This document shows positions 1-9,395 of a stretch of 64,000 bases of DNA, piece by piece. The stretch's first letter is position 1, and every line of letters starts with the position of its first letter. Source of the stretch: Ancylobacter sonchi. Lineage in GTDB: Bacteria; Pseudomonadota; Alphaproteobacteria; Rhizobiales; Xanthobacteraceae. The translations under genes were made by a program, and so were the position numbers. The DNA lies in assembly GCF_018390695.1 (NCBI RefSeq), contig NZ_JAHBGF010000016.1, positions 372,001-436,000 of the forward strand. Reading direction: 5' to 3'. The notes beneath the pieces were generated by a model. It made no database searches and was not told the origin of the DNA. It saw only the letters and a list, made by a program, of their open reading frames with translations.

Positions 1-526
1 CGACGAAGTCGCGAATGGTGCAGAAATGGATGTTCGGCGTGTCGTACCAGCTATAGGGCAGGTTCTCGGTGGAGGGCATGCGCCCGTTGAGCAGCAGGTC
101 GAGCCGCACCCGCCAGAAGCCGAAATTTGGGATGGAGACGATGACGCGGCGTCCCACCCGCAGCATCTGCTCCAGCACCCATTTCGGCCGCCGCGTCGCC
201 TGCAGCGTCTGCGAGAGGATGACGTAGTCGAAGGCATCGTCGGGATAGTCGGCGAGGTCGATGTCGGCGTCGCCCTGGATCACCGCGAGGCCGCGCGCCA
301 CCCCGGCATTCACCCCGGCGCGGGAGATCTCGATGCCGCGCGCGTCGCAGCCGCGCGTGGTAGCGAGCAGCTCCAGCAATTCGCCGTCGCCCGAACCGAC
401 ATCGAGTACCTTCGCGCCCGGCTCGACGAGGTCGGCGATGATCAGGAGGTCGACGCGCTTGCCGGAGGCGGCGCGGGCGGCTTCCTTCATGGTCAGGTCG
501 TGCAGGACGACGTCGCGCGGGCTCAT
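1..526 (-). CDS. metW: Methionine biosynthesis protein MetW (C-terminal part outside window)
   Basis: Partial gene running off the left edge; about 175 residues are visible. The reading frame starts [17 protein letters not shown] and carries a class I SAM-methyltransferase core with the glycine-rich motif LDVGSGDGELLELL near residue 40. MetW proteins accompany MetX in many proteobacteria and are thought to be needed for, or to modulate, homoserine acylation in methionine synthesis; the exact biochemical role is less certain than the family assignment. Its ATG overlaps the metX stop by one base (TGATG), so the two genes are translationally coupled and probably form one operon. Position next to metX makes the assignment firm. 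Confidence 0.93.
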   Translation of the reverse strand, partial: MSPRDVVLHDLTMKEAARAASGKRVDLLIIADLVEPGAKVLDVGSGDGELLELLATTRGCDARGIEISRAGVNAGVARGLAVIQGDADIDLADYPDDAFDYVILSQTLQATRRPKWVLEQMLRVGRRVIVSIPNFGFWRVRLDLLLNGRMPSTENLPYSWYDTPNIHFCTIRDFV

Positions 527-1761
527 CAGGCGACCCCCAGCGTGCGGGCGGCGGAATCGAGGAAGCCGCGGGTGATGGCGGTCAGCTCCGGCTCGTCGAG
601 CAGGAAGGCGTCATGGCCCTTGTCGCTCTCGATCTCGGCGAAGGACACCGAGGCGCCGGCGGCGTTGAGCGCGTGCACCACCGCCCGCGAATCCGAGGTC
701 GGGAACAGCCAGTCGGAGGTGAAGGAGACCAGGCAGAACCGCGTCTTGGTGCCCTTGAAGGCGTTGGCGAGCACGCCGCCATAGTCGCCAGCGAGGTCGA
801 AATAGTCCATCGCCCGGGTGACGTAGAGATAGGAATTGGCGTCGAACCGGTCGACGAAGGCCTCGCCCTGGTGGCGCAGATAGGATTCCACCTGGAAGTC
901 GGCGTCGAAGGAGAAGGTGCGCCCGTCGCGGTCCTGCAGCCGCCGGCCGAACTTCCGGTGCAGCGAGCCGTCCGACATATAGGTGATGTGCGCCGCCATG
1001 CGCGCCACCGCGAGGCCGCGGCGCGGGCTGGTGCCTTCGAGCAAATAGCGCCCGCCGCGCCAGTCGGGATCGGCCATCACCGCCTGGCGGCCGACCTCGT
1101 GGAAGGCGATGTTCTGCGCCGAGTGGCGGGCGGCGGCGGCCATCGGCATCGCCGCGAACACCCGCTCGGGATAGCTTACCGCCCATTGCAGCACCTGCAT
1201 GCCGCCCATCGAGCCGCCGACCACGGCGAGCAGCCGGTCGATGCCGAGATGGTCGACGAGCATCGCCTGCGCCCGCACCATGTCGCGGATGGTCACCACC
1301 GGCAGGTCGAGCCCATAGGGCGCGCCGGTCGCGGGGTTGATCGAGGACGGGCCGGTGGTGCCGAGGCAGCCGCCGAGCACGTTGGAGGAGATGACGAAGA
1401 AGCGCGTGGTATCGATCGGCTTGCCCGGCCCGATCAGCGTCTCCCACCAGCCCGGCTTGCCGGTCACCGGGTGGATGTTGGCGGCGTGCTGGTCGCCGGA
1501 CAGCGCGTGGCAGATCAGGATGGCGTTCGACTTGTCGGCGTTCAGCGTGCCATAGGTCTGGTAGGCGATCTGGAACGGGCCGAGCGTGACGCCGGCATCG
1601 AGGGTAAGCGAGCGCTCCGGCCCGAAGCGCACCAGTTCGGATTGCGGGAAGTCCGCCTGCGCCCGCGCCAGCGCCTCATAGGCGCGACCGGGGCCGACCG
1701 GGCGCTCTTGGCCGCCGGCGTCGGTGGGGTTGGGGTCGTTCACCGTCTCGCTCTCGGACAT
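526..1761 (-). CDS. metX: Homoserine O-acyltransferase MetX
   Basis: 411-residue alpha/beta hydrolase-fold enzyme that transfers an acyl group from acyl-CoA to L-homoserine, the first committed step of methionine synthesis. The nucleophile elbow GGSMGGMQ places the catalytic Ser near residue 184; the Asp in FTSDWLFP (about 350) and the His in KGHDAFL (about 383) complete the triad. The frame is open 24 codons further upstream, but the ATG at 1761 (MSESETVND) is preferred because it follows an AAGACGG-like ribosome site and gives the usual length. Family members use acetyl-CoA or succinyl-CoA; sequence reading alone does not settle which. Co-transcribed with metW. Confidence 0.95.
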   Translation of the reverse strand: MSESETVNDPNPTDAGGQERPVGPGRAYEALARAQADFPQSELVRFGPERSLTLDAGVTLGPFQIAYQTYGTLNADKSNAILICHALSGDQHAANIHPVTGKPGWWETLIGPGKPIDTTRFFVISSNVLGGCLGTTGPSSINPATGAPYGLDLPVVTIRDMVRAQAMLVDHLGIDRLLAVVGGSMGGMQVLQWAVSYPERVFAAMPMAAAARHSAQNIAFHEVGRQAVMADPDWRGGRYLLEGTSPRRGLAVARMAAHITYMSDGSLHRKFGRRLQDRDGRTFSFDADFQVESYLRHQGEAFVDRFDANSYLYVTRAMDYFDLAGDYGGVLANAFKGTKTRFCLVSFTSDWLFPTSDSRAVVHALNAAGASVSFAEIESDKGHDAFLLDEPELTAITRGFLDSAARTLGVA

Positions 1762-1778
1762 CTCAACCGTCTTACCGG

Positions 1779-1798
1779 ACGAACAGTTCGTTATAACG
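1779..1798 (-). promoter_or_regulatory. Overlapping palindromes upstream of metX
   Basis: Two perfect dyads overlap just 5' of metX: ACGAACAGTTCGT (1779-1791, one central base) and CGTTATAACG (1789-1798). They lie 18-37 bases upstream of the metX start, and a TTGACA hexamer reads on the minus strand a little further upstream, around 1830. This layout fits an operator for a methionine-responsive repressor, but no such regulator is in the window and the binding protein is unknown. No SAM-II riboswitch core could be recognised in this leader. Confidence 0.35.
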
Positions 1799-1922
1799 GA
1801 CGATGCGATGATCCCACAGCACCATCTTGTCAATAGCCGTCGGCCGGATTTGCGTCCAGCCGGTCGCTTGGCCGTGCAGATTTCGTTTTGCAGCGCGCCC
1901 GTGCGGGTCTAGAGAGCGGAAC

Positions 1923-2861
1923 ATGACCGCGCCCGACCATTCGCTTGCCCAAAGCGCCGCCGTTCCTGCCGTCGCTGCCGATCCGGCGGCGTCGCTGGCG
2001 GTTCTGCGCGCGGAGATCGACCGCATCGACGCCGCCATGCACGCGCTGTTGATCGAGCGCGGCGAGATCATCGACCGGCTGGTCGAGGTGAAGCGCGCGC
2101 GCGCCGCCGAGGGCGGCTCGGCGTTCCGCCCGGCGCGCGAGGCCTCGATGATGCGGATGATCGTCGACCGGCATCGCGGCATCCTGCCGCTGGACACCGT
2201 CGAGAGCATCTGGCGCGTCATCATCTCCACCTTCACCTATGTGCAGGCGCCCTATGCCGTGCATGCCGACCTCGCCTCCGGGGAGGCGGCGATGCGCGAT
2301 ACGTCGCGCTTCCATTTCGGCTTCACCGTGCCCTTCCTCGCCCATATGGGCGCGGGCGCGGTGGTGAGCGCGGTCGCCGGCTCGCGCGGCGATCTCGGGC
2401 TGGTGCCGGCCTTCGCCCCGCCCGGTGCCGGGCCGTGGTGGACCGCGCTCGAAGGCGACAGCGCGCCGAAGATCATCGCCCGCCTGCCCTTCGTCGAGCG
2501 GGCCGACCATCCCGCCGGCCTGCCGGTGTTCTGCATCGCTCATCCGGTCACCGAGGGCGCCGTCACCGAGGTCGAGGTGTGGAGCGTGCGGGTCGCCGGC
2601 TGGAACGCCGGCGCGGCGCGGGCGCTCGCCCCGCTGGCCGAGACGCTGGCGGTGCCGGATCGCGGCCTCGACGGCGCGGCGCTGCTGATCTCGCTGCCGC
2701 TCGCCGGTGCGGTCGGCCTCGACACCGTGCTCGGCGCGCTCCGGGCCTGTGGCGCCTCGGTGCGCTCCGCCGCGCTCATCGGCTCGCATGCGGGCCGATA
2801 TAGCCACGACGCCGGCCGCCCCGCGCGTCCGCCGGCGTCGTCGATCGCCCCCGCGCCCTAA
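1923..2861 (+). CDS. Chorismate mutase (AroQ) with long C-terminal domain
   Basis: 312-residue protein. Residues about 25-115 form an AroQ-type all-helical chorismate mutase (LRAEIDRIDAAMHALLIERG; VEVKRARA), which converts chorismate to prephenate for phenylalanine and tyrosine. The remaining 190 residues (from about FHFGFTVPFLAHMG) resemble the type II periplasmic-binding fold of prephenate dehydratases, but the dehydratase Thr-Arg-Phe catalytic motif is not seen, so this part may be regulatory or degenerate. The ATG at 1923 follows GAGAGCGGAAC; an upstream in-frame start exists but overlaps the divergent metX promoter. First gene of an operon with hisC and tyrC, a common order in Hyphomicrobiales. 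Confidence 0.85.
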   Translation: MTAPDHSLAQSAAVPAVAADPAASLAVLRAEIDRIDAAMHALLIERGEIIDRLVEVKRARAAEGGSAFRPAREASMMRMIVDRHRGILPLDTVESIWRVIISTFTYVQAPYAVHADLASGEAAMRDTSRFHFGFTVPFLAHMGAGAVVSAVAGSRGDLGLVPAFAPPGAGPWWTALEGDSAPKIIARLPFVERADHPAGLPVFCIAHPVTEGAVTEVEVWSVRVAGWNAGAARALAPLAETLAVPDRGLDGAALLISLPLAGAVGLDTVLGALRACGASVRSAALIGSHAGRYSHDAGRPARPPASSIAPAP

Positions 2862-2903
2862 GCCCCCATCCGTTCCTTCCCGTCCGTTGCCGGAGTTCCC
2901 GCT

Positions 2904-4046
2904 ATGTCGGCCTCGTCCTCGTCGATCACCCCCGTTGCCGATCGTCCCGTCCCGCGTCCCGGCGTGCTGGCGATCGAGGCCTATGTGCCCGGCAAGGCGC
3001 AGGCGGGAGGCGCGGTGAAGACCTACAAGCTGTCGGCCAACGAGAATCCGCTCGGTCCCAGCCCGAAGGCGCGCGAGGCCTTCCACGCCGCCGACGCGCT
3101 GGAGCTCTATCCCGATGGTTCGTCGACCAAGCTGCGCGAGGCCATCGCCGGCGCCTATGGGCTGGACGCCGGCCGCCTCGTCTGCGGCACCGGTTCGGAC
3201 GAGCTGATCACCCTCATCGCCGCCGCCTATGCCGGGCCGGGCGACGAGGTGATCTATTCGCAATACGGCTTCCTGGTGTACCGCATCGCCACGCTGGCGG
3301 CCGGCGCCACCCCGGTGGTGGTGCCGGAGAAGAACCTCACCGCCGATGTCGACGCGCTGCTGGCGGCGGTCACCGAGAAGACCCGCATCGTCTTCCTCGC
3401 CAACCCGAACAACCCGACCGGCACCTATCTGCCGTTCGACGAGGTGCGCCGGCTGCAGCGCGGCCTGCCGTCGCACGTGCTCCTGGTGCTCGACGCCGCC
3501 TATGCCGAATATGTCCGGCGCAACGACTATGAATCCGGCATCGAGCTGGTGGCGACCGCCCGCAACGTCGCCATGCTCAGAACCTTCTCCAAGATCCACG
3601 GCCTCGCGGCGCTGCGCGTCGGCTGGCTGTACGGCCCGGCCGAGGTGGTGGACGCGGTGAACCGCATCCGCGGCGCCTTCAACGTCAATTCCGCCGCCAT
3701 CGCCGCCGCCACCGCCGCCATCGGCGACACCGCCCATGTCGAGGCGGCCGTCGCGCATAACGACGTCTGGCTCGCCTGGGTCACCGACGCGCTGACCGCG
3801 CTCGGCCTCACCGTCACGCCGAGCGTCGGCAATTTCGTGCTGGCGCATTTCCGGGATGTCGAGGGCCGGCGCGCCCGCGACGCCGACGCCTTCCTCTCCG
3901 CGCGCGGCCTGATCCTGCGGCGGATGGACGCCTATGGCCTGCCGGGCGCGCTGCGCATCACCATCGGCACCGAGGAGGCGAACCGCCTGCTCGTCGCCGT
4001 GCTGTCCGAGTTCCTCGGCAGTAAGGAGCCCGGCCATGGTGCTTGA
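2904..4046 (+). CDS. hisC: Histidinol-phosphate / aromatic aminotransferase HisC
   Basis: 380-residue fold-type I PLP aminotransferase. It shows the HisC signature [10 protein letters not shown] near residue 47, the NPNNPTG motif, and [14 protein letters not shown] with the PLP-binding Lys. HisC transaminates histidinol phosphate; copies placed between chorismate mutase and prephenate dehydrogenase, as here, are believed also to make phenylalanine and tyrosine from their keto acids. The gene overlaps tyrC by 11 bases, so the three-gene operon is tight. Whether this is the main histidine enzyme or the aromatic paralogue cannot be decided without the rest of the genome. Confidence 0.93.
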   Translation: MSASSSSITPVADRPVPRPGVLAIEAYVPGKAQAGGAVKTYKLSANENPLGPSPKAREAFHAADALELYPDGSSTKLREAIAGAYGLDAGRLVCGTGSDELITLIAAAYAGPGDEVIYSQYGFLVYRIATLAAGATPVVVPEKNLTADVDALLAAVTEKTRIVFLANPNNPTGTYLPFDEVRRLQRGLPSHVLLVLDAAYAEYVRRNDYESGIELVATARNVAMLRTFSKIHGLAALRVGWLYGPAEVVDAVNRIRGAFNVNSAAIAAATAAIGDTAHVEAAVAHNDVWLAWVTDALTALGLTVTPSVGNFVLAHFRDVEGRRARDADAFLSARGLILRRMDAYGLPGALRITIGTEEANRLLVAVLSEFLGSKEPGHGA

Positions 4047-4971
4047 TCCGCCGCTGCCGCGCCCGATGGTCGGTCGGCTCGCCGTTATCGGCGTTGGCCT
4101 GATCGGTTCGTCGATCCTGCGCGCGGCCGATGCCCGCCAGCTCGCGGAGGTCAGCGTCGCTTATGACGCGGCGCCGGAGGTGCGGGCCCGCGTCGCCGAG
4201 CTCGGCATCGCCGACGAGGTCGCCTCCTCCCCCGCCGAGGCGGTGCGGGACGCCGACATCATCGTCCTCTGCGTGCCGGTCGGCGCCATGGCGGCGGTGG
4301 CCGAGGCCATCGCCCCGCATGTGAAGCCGGGCGCCATCGTCTCCGATGTCGGCTCGGTGAAGGGGGCGGTGCTCTCCGCGCTGTCCACGCATCTGCCGGC
4401 GGGCGTGCACATCGTGCCGGCGCATCCGGTGGCCGGCACCGAGTATTCCGGCCCCGACGCCGGCTTCGCGACGCTGTTCAAGAACCGCTGGTGCATCCTC
4501 ACCCCGCCCGAGGGCGCGGAGGAGGGCGCGGTGCAGGCGGCCTCGGCGCTGTGGACGGCGCTGGGCGCCAATGTCGAGATCATGACCGCCGAGCACCACG
4601 ACCTGGTGCTGGCGATCACCTCGCATGTGCCGCATCTCATCGCCTACAACATCGTCGGCACGGCGGCGGATCTCGAGAAGGTCACCTCCTCCGAGGTGAT
4701 CAAATATTCCGCCGGCGGCTTCCGCGACTTCACCCGCATCGCCGCCTCCGATCCGACCATGTGGCGCGACATCTTCCTCAACAATCGCGAGGCGGTGATC
4801 GAGGTGCTCGGCCGTTTCACCGAGGACCTGATCGCGCTGCAGCGGGCGATCCGCTGGGAGCAGGGGGAGACGCTGTTCAACCTGTTCACCCGCACCCGCG
4901 CCATCCGCCGCTCGATCATCGAGGTCGGCCAGGAGACCGCGGCGCCCGACTTCGGCCGCGAGCGCGGGTAG
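4036..4971 (+). CDS. tyrC: Prephenate/arogenate (cyclohexadienyl) dehydrogenase
   Basis: 311-residue NAD(P)-dependent dehydrogenase of tyrosine synthesis. The N-terminal Rossmann motif is GVGLIGSS; the family motifs DVGSVKGAV and [11 protein letters not shown] follow, the latter containing the His involved in substrate binding. The frame extends further upstream inside hisC, but the ATG at 4036 ([10 protein letters not shown]) follows GTAAGGAGCC and gives the normal N-terminus. It overlaps the end of hisC, indicating coupled translation. With the upstream chorismate mutase it completes chorismate to hydroxyphenylpyruvate or, via arogenate, tyrosine. Confidence 0.93.
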   Translation: MVLDPPLPRPMVGRLAVIGVGLIGSSILRAADARQLAEVSVAYDAAPEVRARVAELGIADEVASSPAEAVRDADIIVLCVPVGAMAAVAEAIAPHVKPGAIVSDVGSVKGAVLSALSTHLPAGVHIVPAHPVAGTEYSGPDAGFATLFKNRWCILTPPEGAEEGAVQAASALWTALGANVEIMTAEHHDLVLAITSHVPHLIAYNIVGTAADLEKVTSSEVIKYSAGGFRDFTRIAASDPTMWRDIFLNNREAVIEVLGRFTEDLIALQRAIRWEQGETLFNLFTRTRAIRRSIIEVGQETAAPDFGRERG

Positions 4972-5208
4972 CGGCGTCGGATCCGGTTCGGGTAGATCGA
5001 CCGCCGCACGGCTCCCCCACCCCGGCGGGGAGAGGGCTGGGATGAGCGGGCTTCCGGCTCCACGATCGCTGCTTCTCCTCACCGATCCGCGCCACGGGCC
5101 ATCTCTCCGTCGAGGCCGGCTATTGCCGGCTTCGGCCTTGCCAGAGCTGAACGCGACCATGGCCGGGATCGGACGGGGAGAGGGAGCTTCACCGCAGGCA
5201 GGCGCTCC
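4972..5208. repeat. Intergenic palindromic repeat region
   Basis: No gene is seen in this 237-base gap between convergent tyrC and a glyoxalase-like gene. It holds a CTCCCC...GGGGAGAG element around 5012-5037 and a GCCGGC-tatt-GCCGGC hairpin at about 5115-5130, followed by another GGGGAGAGGG motif near 5176-5185. The same motif combinations recur at 13.3-13.5, 16.9 and 18.1-18.4 kb, so this is one member of a dispersed intergenic repeat family. A role in transcription termination for both flanking genes is possible but no T-tract is evident. Confidence 0.6.
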
Positions 5209-5619
5209 TCACGCCGCCTTGGCCTCGGTTGCTTCGGGGATCGCCGCGTCGCTCTCCAGCTTGGCGTAGACGCGCAGCCGATGGCCGTCGGGGTCGAGCG
5301 CCACGAAGCTGCGGCCGAAATCGAGATCGGTGGGCGGCAGCGCGATCGCCACGCCCTTCTTCGCCCATTGCTCATAGGTGGCGTCGACGGCGGCGGCGTC
5401 CGCCACCTTGAAGCCGATCTCGTTGCCGCCGGAGCGCAGATGCGGCGTCGGCTTCACCCCGTCGCGCCGCCACAGGCCGAGCCGCAGCCCCGGCGCCAGC
5501 GCGAACAGCGCGTGGCCGGCGCTGGTCTCGAGCGGCGCGCGCTCCAGCACGTCGCCATAGAAGCGGGCGCTCGCGCGGGGGTCGTTCACATAAAGAAACA
5601 GGTTGCTGGCATCGATCAT
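5209..5619 (-). CDS. VOC-family (glyoxalase/bleomycin-resistance-like) protein
   Basis: 136-residue protein of the vicinal oxygen chelate superfamily, starting MIDASNLFLYVNDPRASARFYGDVL, the typical first beta-alpha-beta unit, and ending in the partner module with FGRSFVALDPDGHRLRVY. Such small proteins include metal-dependent lyases, dioxygenases and antibiotic-binding proteins; the substrate here is unknown. The ATG at 5619 was chosen because GGGGGCC precedes it, although the frame opens 12 codons earlier. It lies 74 bases downstream of a WYL-domain regulator on the same strand, a pairing often seen for VOC genes, so that regulator probably controls it. Confidence 0.8.
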   Translation of the reverse strand: MIDASNLFLYVNDPRASARFYGDVLERAPLETSAGHALFALAPGLRLGLWRRDGVKPTPHLRSGGNEIGFKVADAAAVDATYEQWAKKGVAIALPPTDLDFGRSFVALDPDGHRLRVYAKLESDAAIPEATEAKAA

Positions 5620-5693
5620 GATCGGCCCCCGAAAATCCGTGCTGCGATGAATCATGGGAGACTACACGCCCATGCTGCCAAATTCCGGCAGCA

Positions 5694-6437
5694 TCATGCG
5701 GCGTCGGTCGGTTCCTCGGCATAGGCCGCCGGCAACGCCCCGGGCTCGCGCGGCGGCTGCGCGTGCTTCCACTGCTTCCAGCGCTGCACCAGCTCGGCCC
5801 GGCGGGTGGGGTAGCGCGCCTCCAGCATCTCGGCGCTGGCGATGCGGTCGGTGCGGAAGCTGCGGAAGTCGCTGCGCAATTCGCACCAGCCGATCATCAG
5901 CCGCACCTGGTCGAAGAAGGCGAGCGCGAAGGGCCAGACCACCCGCTCGCTCGCCGCGCCATTGGCGTCGCTGTAGCTCAGCCGCAGCTTGCGCTCGGTG
6001 CGGATCGCCTTGCGCAGCAGCGCCGGGTCGATGGCGTCGGCGGGGATCGGCGCCCCCGGGGCGATGAACAGCGAGGAGCCTTCCAGCTCCTCGCGCAGAT
6101 CGGGCGGCAGCACCGCGCTGACACGGGCGAGTGCGCTCAGCGCCGCCTCGGCGAGCCGGCCGTCGGCACGCCCGGCCACCCAGCGCGAGCCGAGCACCAG
6201 CGCCTCGATCTCCTCCGGCGTGAACATCAGCGGCGGCAGCAGGAAGCCGGGCCGCAGCACATAGCCCACCCCCGGCTCGCCCTCGATGGTGGCTCCCTGA
6301 GCCTGCAGGCTGGCGATGTCGCGATAGAGCGTACGCAGGCTCACGCCGATCTCGTCGGCGAGCGCGCGCCCGCTTACCGGGCGGCGGTGGCGGCGCAGCA
6401 CCTGCAACAGGTCGAACAGGCGTTCGGAACGGGACAT
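5694..6437 (-). CDS. YafY-type HTH regulator with WYL domain
   Basis: 247-residue transcriptional regulator. Residues 1-60 hold a DeoR/HTH_11-type winged helix (MSRSERLFDLLQVL, then ISLRTLYRDI-like VSLRTLYRDIASLQ). The middle and C-terminal part is a WYL-family ligand-sensing domain (LRKAIRTERKLRLSYSD; VWPFALAFFDQVRLMIGWCELR), with the usual WYL triad partly altered to WPF. These proteins act as repressors or activators responding to small molecules or nucleic acids. Located immediately upstream of the VOC gene on the same strand, forming a likely two-gene unit. Confidence 0.85.
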   Translation of the reverse strand: MSRSERLFDLLQVLRRHRRPVSGRALADEIGVSLRTLYRDIASLQAQGATIEGEPGVGYVLRPGFLLPPLMFTPEEIEALVLGSRWVAGRADGRLAEAALSALARVSAVLPPDLREELEGSSLFIAPGAPIPADAIDPALLRKAIRTERKLRLSYSDANGAASERVVWPFALAFFDQVRLMIGWCELRSDFRSFRTDRIASAEMLEARYPTRRAELVQRWKQWKHAQPPREPGALPAAYAEEPTDAA

Positions 6438-6533
6438 GCCGCATTATAGCCGCAGCCCTGCTGACGGATACTGGCAGCAGCCTCGCCGATTCCCGGCGCT
6501 ATCCGCCTTTCCCCTGCCGAAAAGGAGACGCTC

Positions 6534-6992
6534 ATGCCGAACCCCGTCGGAGCCGCCAAGGGCCGTGCCAAGGGCCGTGTCACGCGCCGTGGCCTGCTGC
6601 TCGCGCTCGGCCTGTCGCTCGCCGGTGCGGGCGTCGCTTCCTCCGCCGCGTCGGCCGCCACCTCCGCTCCCCGCCCGGCGGCCGATCCGCTGGTCGGTCG
6701 CGTCTGGGTGGAGGCGAAGCCGGCTTCCGGCCTGCCGGGCACCATGCTGGTGTTCCTGCCGGACGGCACGCTGATCATGGATTCCTGCTGGGAGACCTAT
6801 GCGCTGCGCCGATGGACCCGCACCGCGCCGGATGCCGTCGCGTGGGACGAGGACGGCGCGACGATCGCCGCGAAGGTGGCGTCGGTGTCGCCGACGCAGT
6901 TGACGCTGAAGGTCAGGGCGGGCAAGGACACGGTCGAGCACCGCTATGCGGTGGCGAAGGTGCCCTATGTCTGCCCGGACATGAAGCGCTAG
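6534..6992 (+). CDS. Exported hypothetical protein
   Basis: 152-residue protein not assigned to a named family. The N-terminus has a basic region ending in TRR followed by a hydrophobic stretch (LLLALGLSLAGAGV) and an ASA cleavage site, so it is probably exported; the twin arginine is compatible with the Tat route. The mature part (DPLVGRVWVEAK, LPDGTLIMDSCWETYALRRW) looks like a small beta-rich domain similar in style to META or lipocalin-like proteins, and contains two cysteines that could form a disulfide. Strong ribosome site AAGGAGA six bases before the ATG. Divergent from the WYL regulator. Confidence 0.7.
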   Translation: MPNPVGAAKGRAKGRVTRRGLLLALGLSLAGAGVASSAASAATSAPRPAADPLVGRVWVEAKPASGLPGTMLVFLPDGTLIMDSCWETYALRRWTRTAPDAVAWDEDGATIAAKVASVSPTQLTLKVRAGKDTVEHRYAVAKVPYVCPDMKR

Positions 6993-7089
6993 GACAGGAT
7001 GGACCGGGCCGGGGCGCGTTCCCCGGCATGCCGTGGCGCAGGCCCGATGACGGGCGCGCCTCGCGGTCCGGCCGAACGGAGAGCATCAG

Positions 7090-7233
7090 GTGCAGTCACG
7101 TCTTCGCAACAGCCTCTTCATCGCCGCGATGGCGCTGCTGGTCATCGCAGTCGCCGGCAGCATGATCATCGCCGTCACTTTCAGCCGCATGAGCACCCCC
7201 GCCGGAACGCCTCCCGCCACGCAGAACGAGTGA
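7090..7233 (+). CDS. Small single-span membrane protein (47 aa)
   Basis: Short frame starting with GTG at 7090, preceded by GGAGAG at good spacing. The product has a basic N-terminus (MQSRLRNS), one hydrophobic span of about 20 residues (FIAAMALLVIAVAGSM and onward), and a short polar tail ending PPATQNE. It would sit in the inner membrane with a short C-terminal tail. It lies 97 bases after the exported hypothetical protein and could be co-transcribed. No family recognised; conservation has not been checked. Confidence 0.45.
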   Translation: MQSRLRNSLFIAAMALLVIAVAGSMIIAVTFSRMSTPAGTPPATQNE

Positions 7234-7496
7234 GGCCGGGCGCACCGGTCCTGCCCGGAGCAACCCTCGTCCAGTGCCGGCGAAGATGCCGTGTACGGGC
7301 CGCCATGGCCGAGCTGGCCTGCCGTCTCGTCGCGCCGGTGCGGCGTTCGGGATCGCCGCTGACCGAAGTGGTACGTCGCTACAGAATCGCGCAAGAAAAT
7401 GTCGCAAATCGCACGTGATCATGCCCTGAAATTGCCGTGCAACTCCCTGACGCTACGAGATGTCAAGGGAAGCTTGCTGCTTTACCGGAGGCACTG

Positions 7497-7601
7497 ATGA
7501 TGACGAAACTTCGTGCGTGGATGTTCGTTACCGCCGTCGCTCTCGCTGCCGTCGCGGCGAGCGGGGATGCGTTCGCCTATAAGATTATCGGTAACGGCTG
7601 A
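7497..7601 (+). CDS. Micro-ORF encoding a putative secreted peptide (34 aa)
   Basis: A 34-residue frame starting ATGATG at 7497, with a near-perfect GGAGG five bases upstream, the best ribosome site in the area. The product is almost entirely a signal peptide: basic start (MMTKLRAW), hydrophobic core (MFVTAVALAAVAA) and a GDAFA cleavage site that would release the heptapeptide YKIIGNG. Such an arrangement suits a secreted signalling or cell-surface peptide, or the toxin of a small module, but function is unknown. A 12-bp hairpin follows 40 bases after the stop. The frame was missed by length-filtered ORF calling. Confidence 0.5.
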   Translation: MMTKLRAWMFVTAVALAAVAASGDAFAYKIIGNG

Positions 7602-7640
7602 CCTTCCCCGCGTCGGTCCCCCGGCGCGGGGTCTTCCTTC

Positions 7641-7668
7641 CGGGATGTCGGGCTTTCCCGACATCCCG
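7641..7668. repeat. Perfect 12-bp stem-loop
   Basis: Inverted repeat CGGGATGTCGGG / CCCGACATCCCG with a CTTT loop, beginning 40 bases after the stop of the 34-residue micro-ORF. There is no T-tract, so it is more likely an mRNA-stabilising or factor-dependent hairpin than a classical terminator. Confidence 0.6.
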
Positions 7669-7718
7669 GCGAAACCGCCTCGCGCGATCCTGCCCTGGGC
7701 CCAGCCGCCCCAAACGAA

Positions 7719-7743
7719 AATGCCCGGCTCATCGCCGGGCATT
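7719..7743. terminator. Rho-independent terminator, probably bidirectional
   Basis: Ten-bp stem AATGCCCGGC / GCCGGGCATT with loop TCATC. On the minus strand it is followed by TTCGTTTG, suiting the end of the aldehyde dehydrogenase gene whose stop lies 46 bases away; on the plus strand it is followed by CGTATTTGTT, which would end transcription through the micro-ORFs. Confidence 0.75.
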
Positions 7744-7788
7744 CGTATTTGTTAGCCGGATTCGCATCCGGCGATTCGGGGCCGAGCC

Positions 7789-9282
<1,494 letters not shown>

Positions 9283-9358
9283 GGATGCCTCCTCCGGAGC
9301 CTTGTTCGCCGCTGTTGTGCGTGCGAAAACGGATCAACTCAACGACCATGTTGCCGCA

Positions 9359-9371
9359 TCCGTTGTGCGGA
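9359..9371. promoter_or_regulatory. Candidate LysR-type operator
   Basis: In the 113-base gap between divergent mmsA and lysR, TCCGTTGTGCGGA fits the LysR T-N11-A pattern with dyad arms TCCG/CGGA. It lies 25 bases upstream of the regulator start and 77 bases upstream of mmsA, a usual place for an autoregulating LysR protein that also controls its divergent neighbour. Confidence 0.4.
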
Positions 9372-9395
9372 ATTTCCATATCAGATCGAAGAACC

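Noticed and set aside
1762-1922. SAM-II (metA-type) riboswitch upstream of metX
   Set aside because: The conserved core expected for SAM-II could not be found on the minus strand; a covariance search would be decisive.
2252-2861. Functional prephenate dehydratase in the chorismate mutase C-terminal part
   Set aside because: The Thr-Arg-Phe catalytic motif and an ACT domain are not visible, so only a fold-level resemblance is claimed.
1830-4037. 735-codon minus-strand frame opposite chorismate mutase and hisC
   Set aside because: Antisense shadow with Gly/Arg/Asp-biased composition and no recognisable domain.
7302-7418. 37-codon frame starting MAELACRLV between the two micro-ORFs
   Set aside because: No ribosome site and no signal or membrane features; not better than chance.
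7641-7668. Classical Rho-independent terminator
   Set aside because: The stem is perfect but no T-tract follows on either strand; recorded as a hairpin instead.
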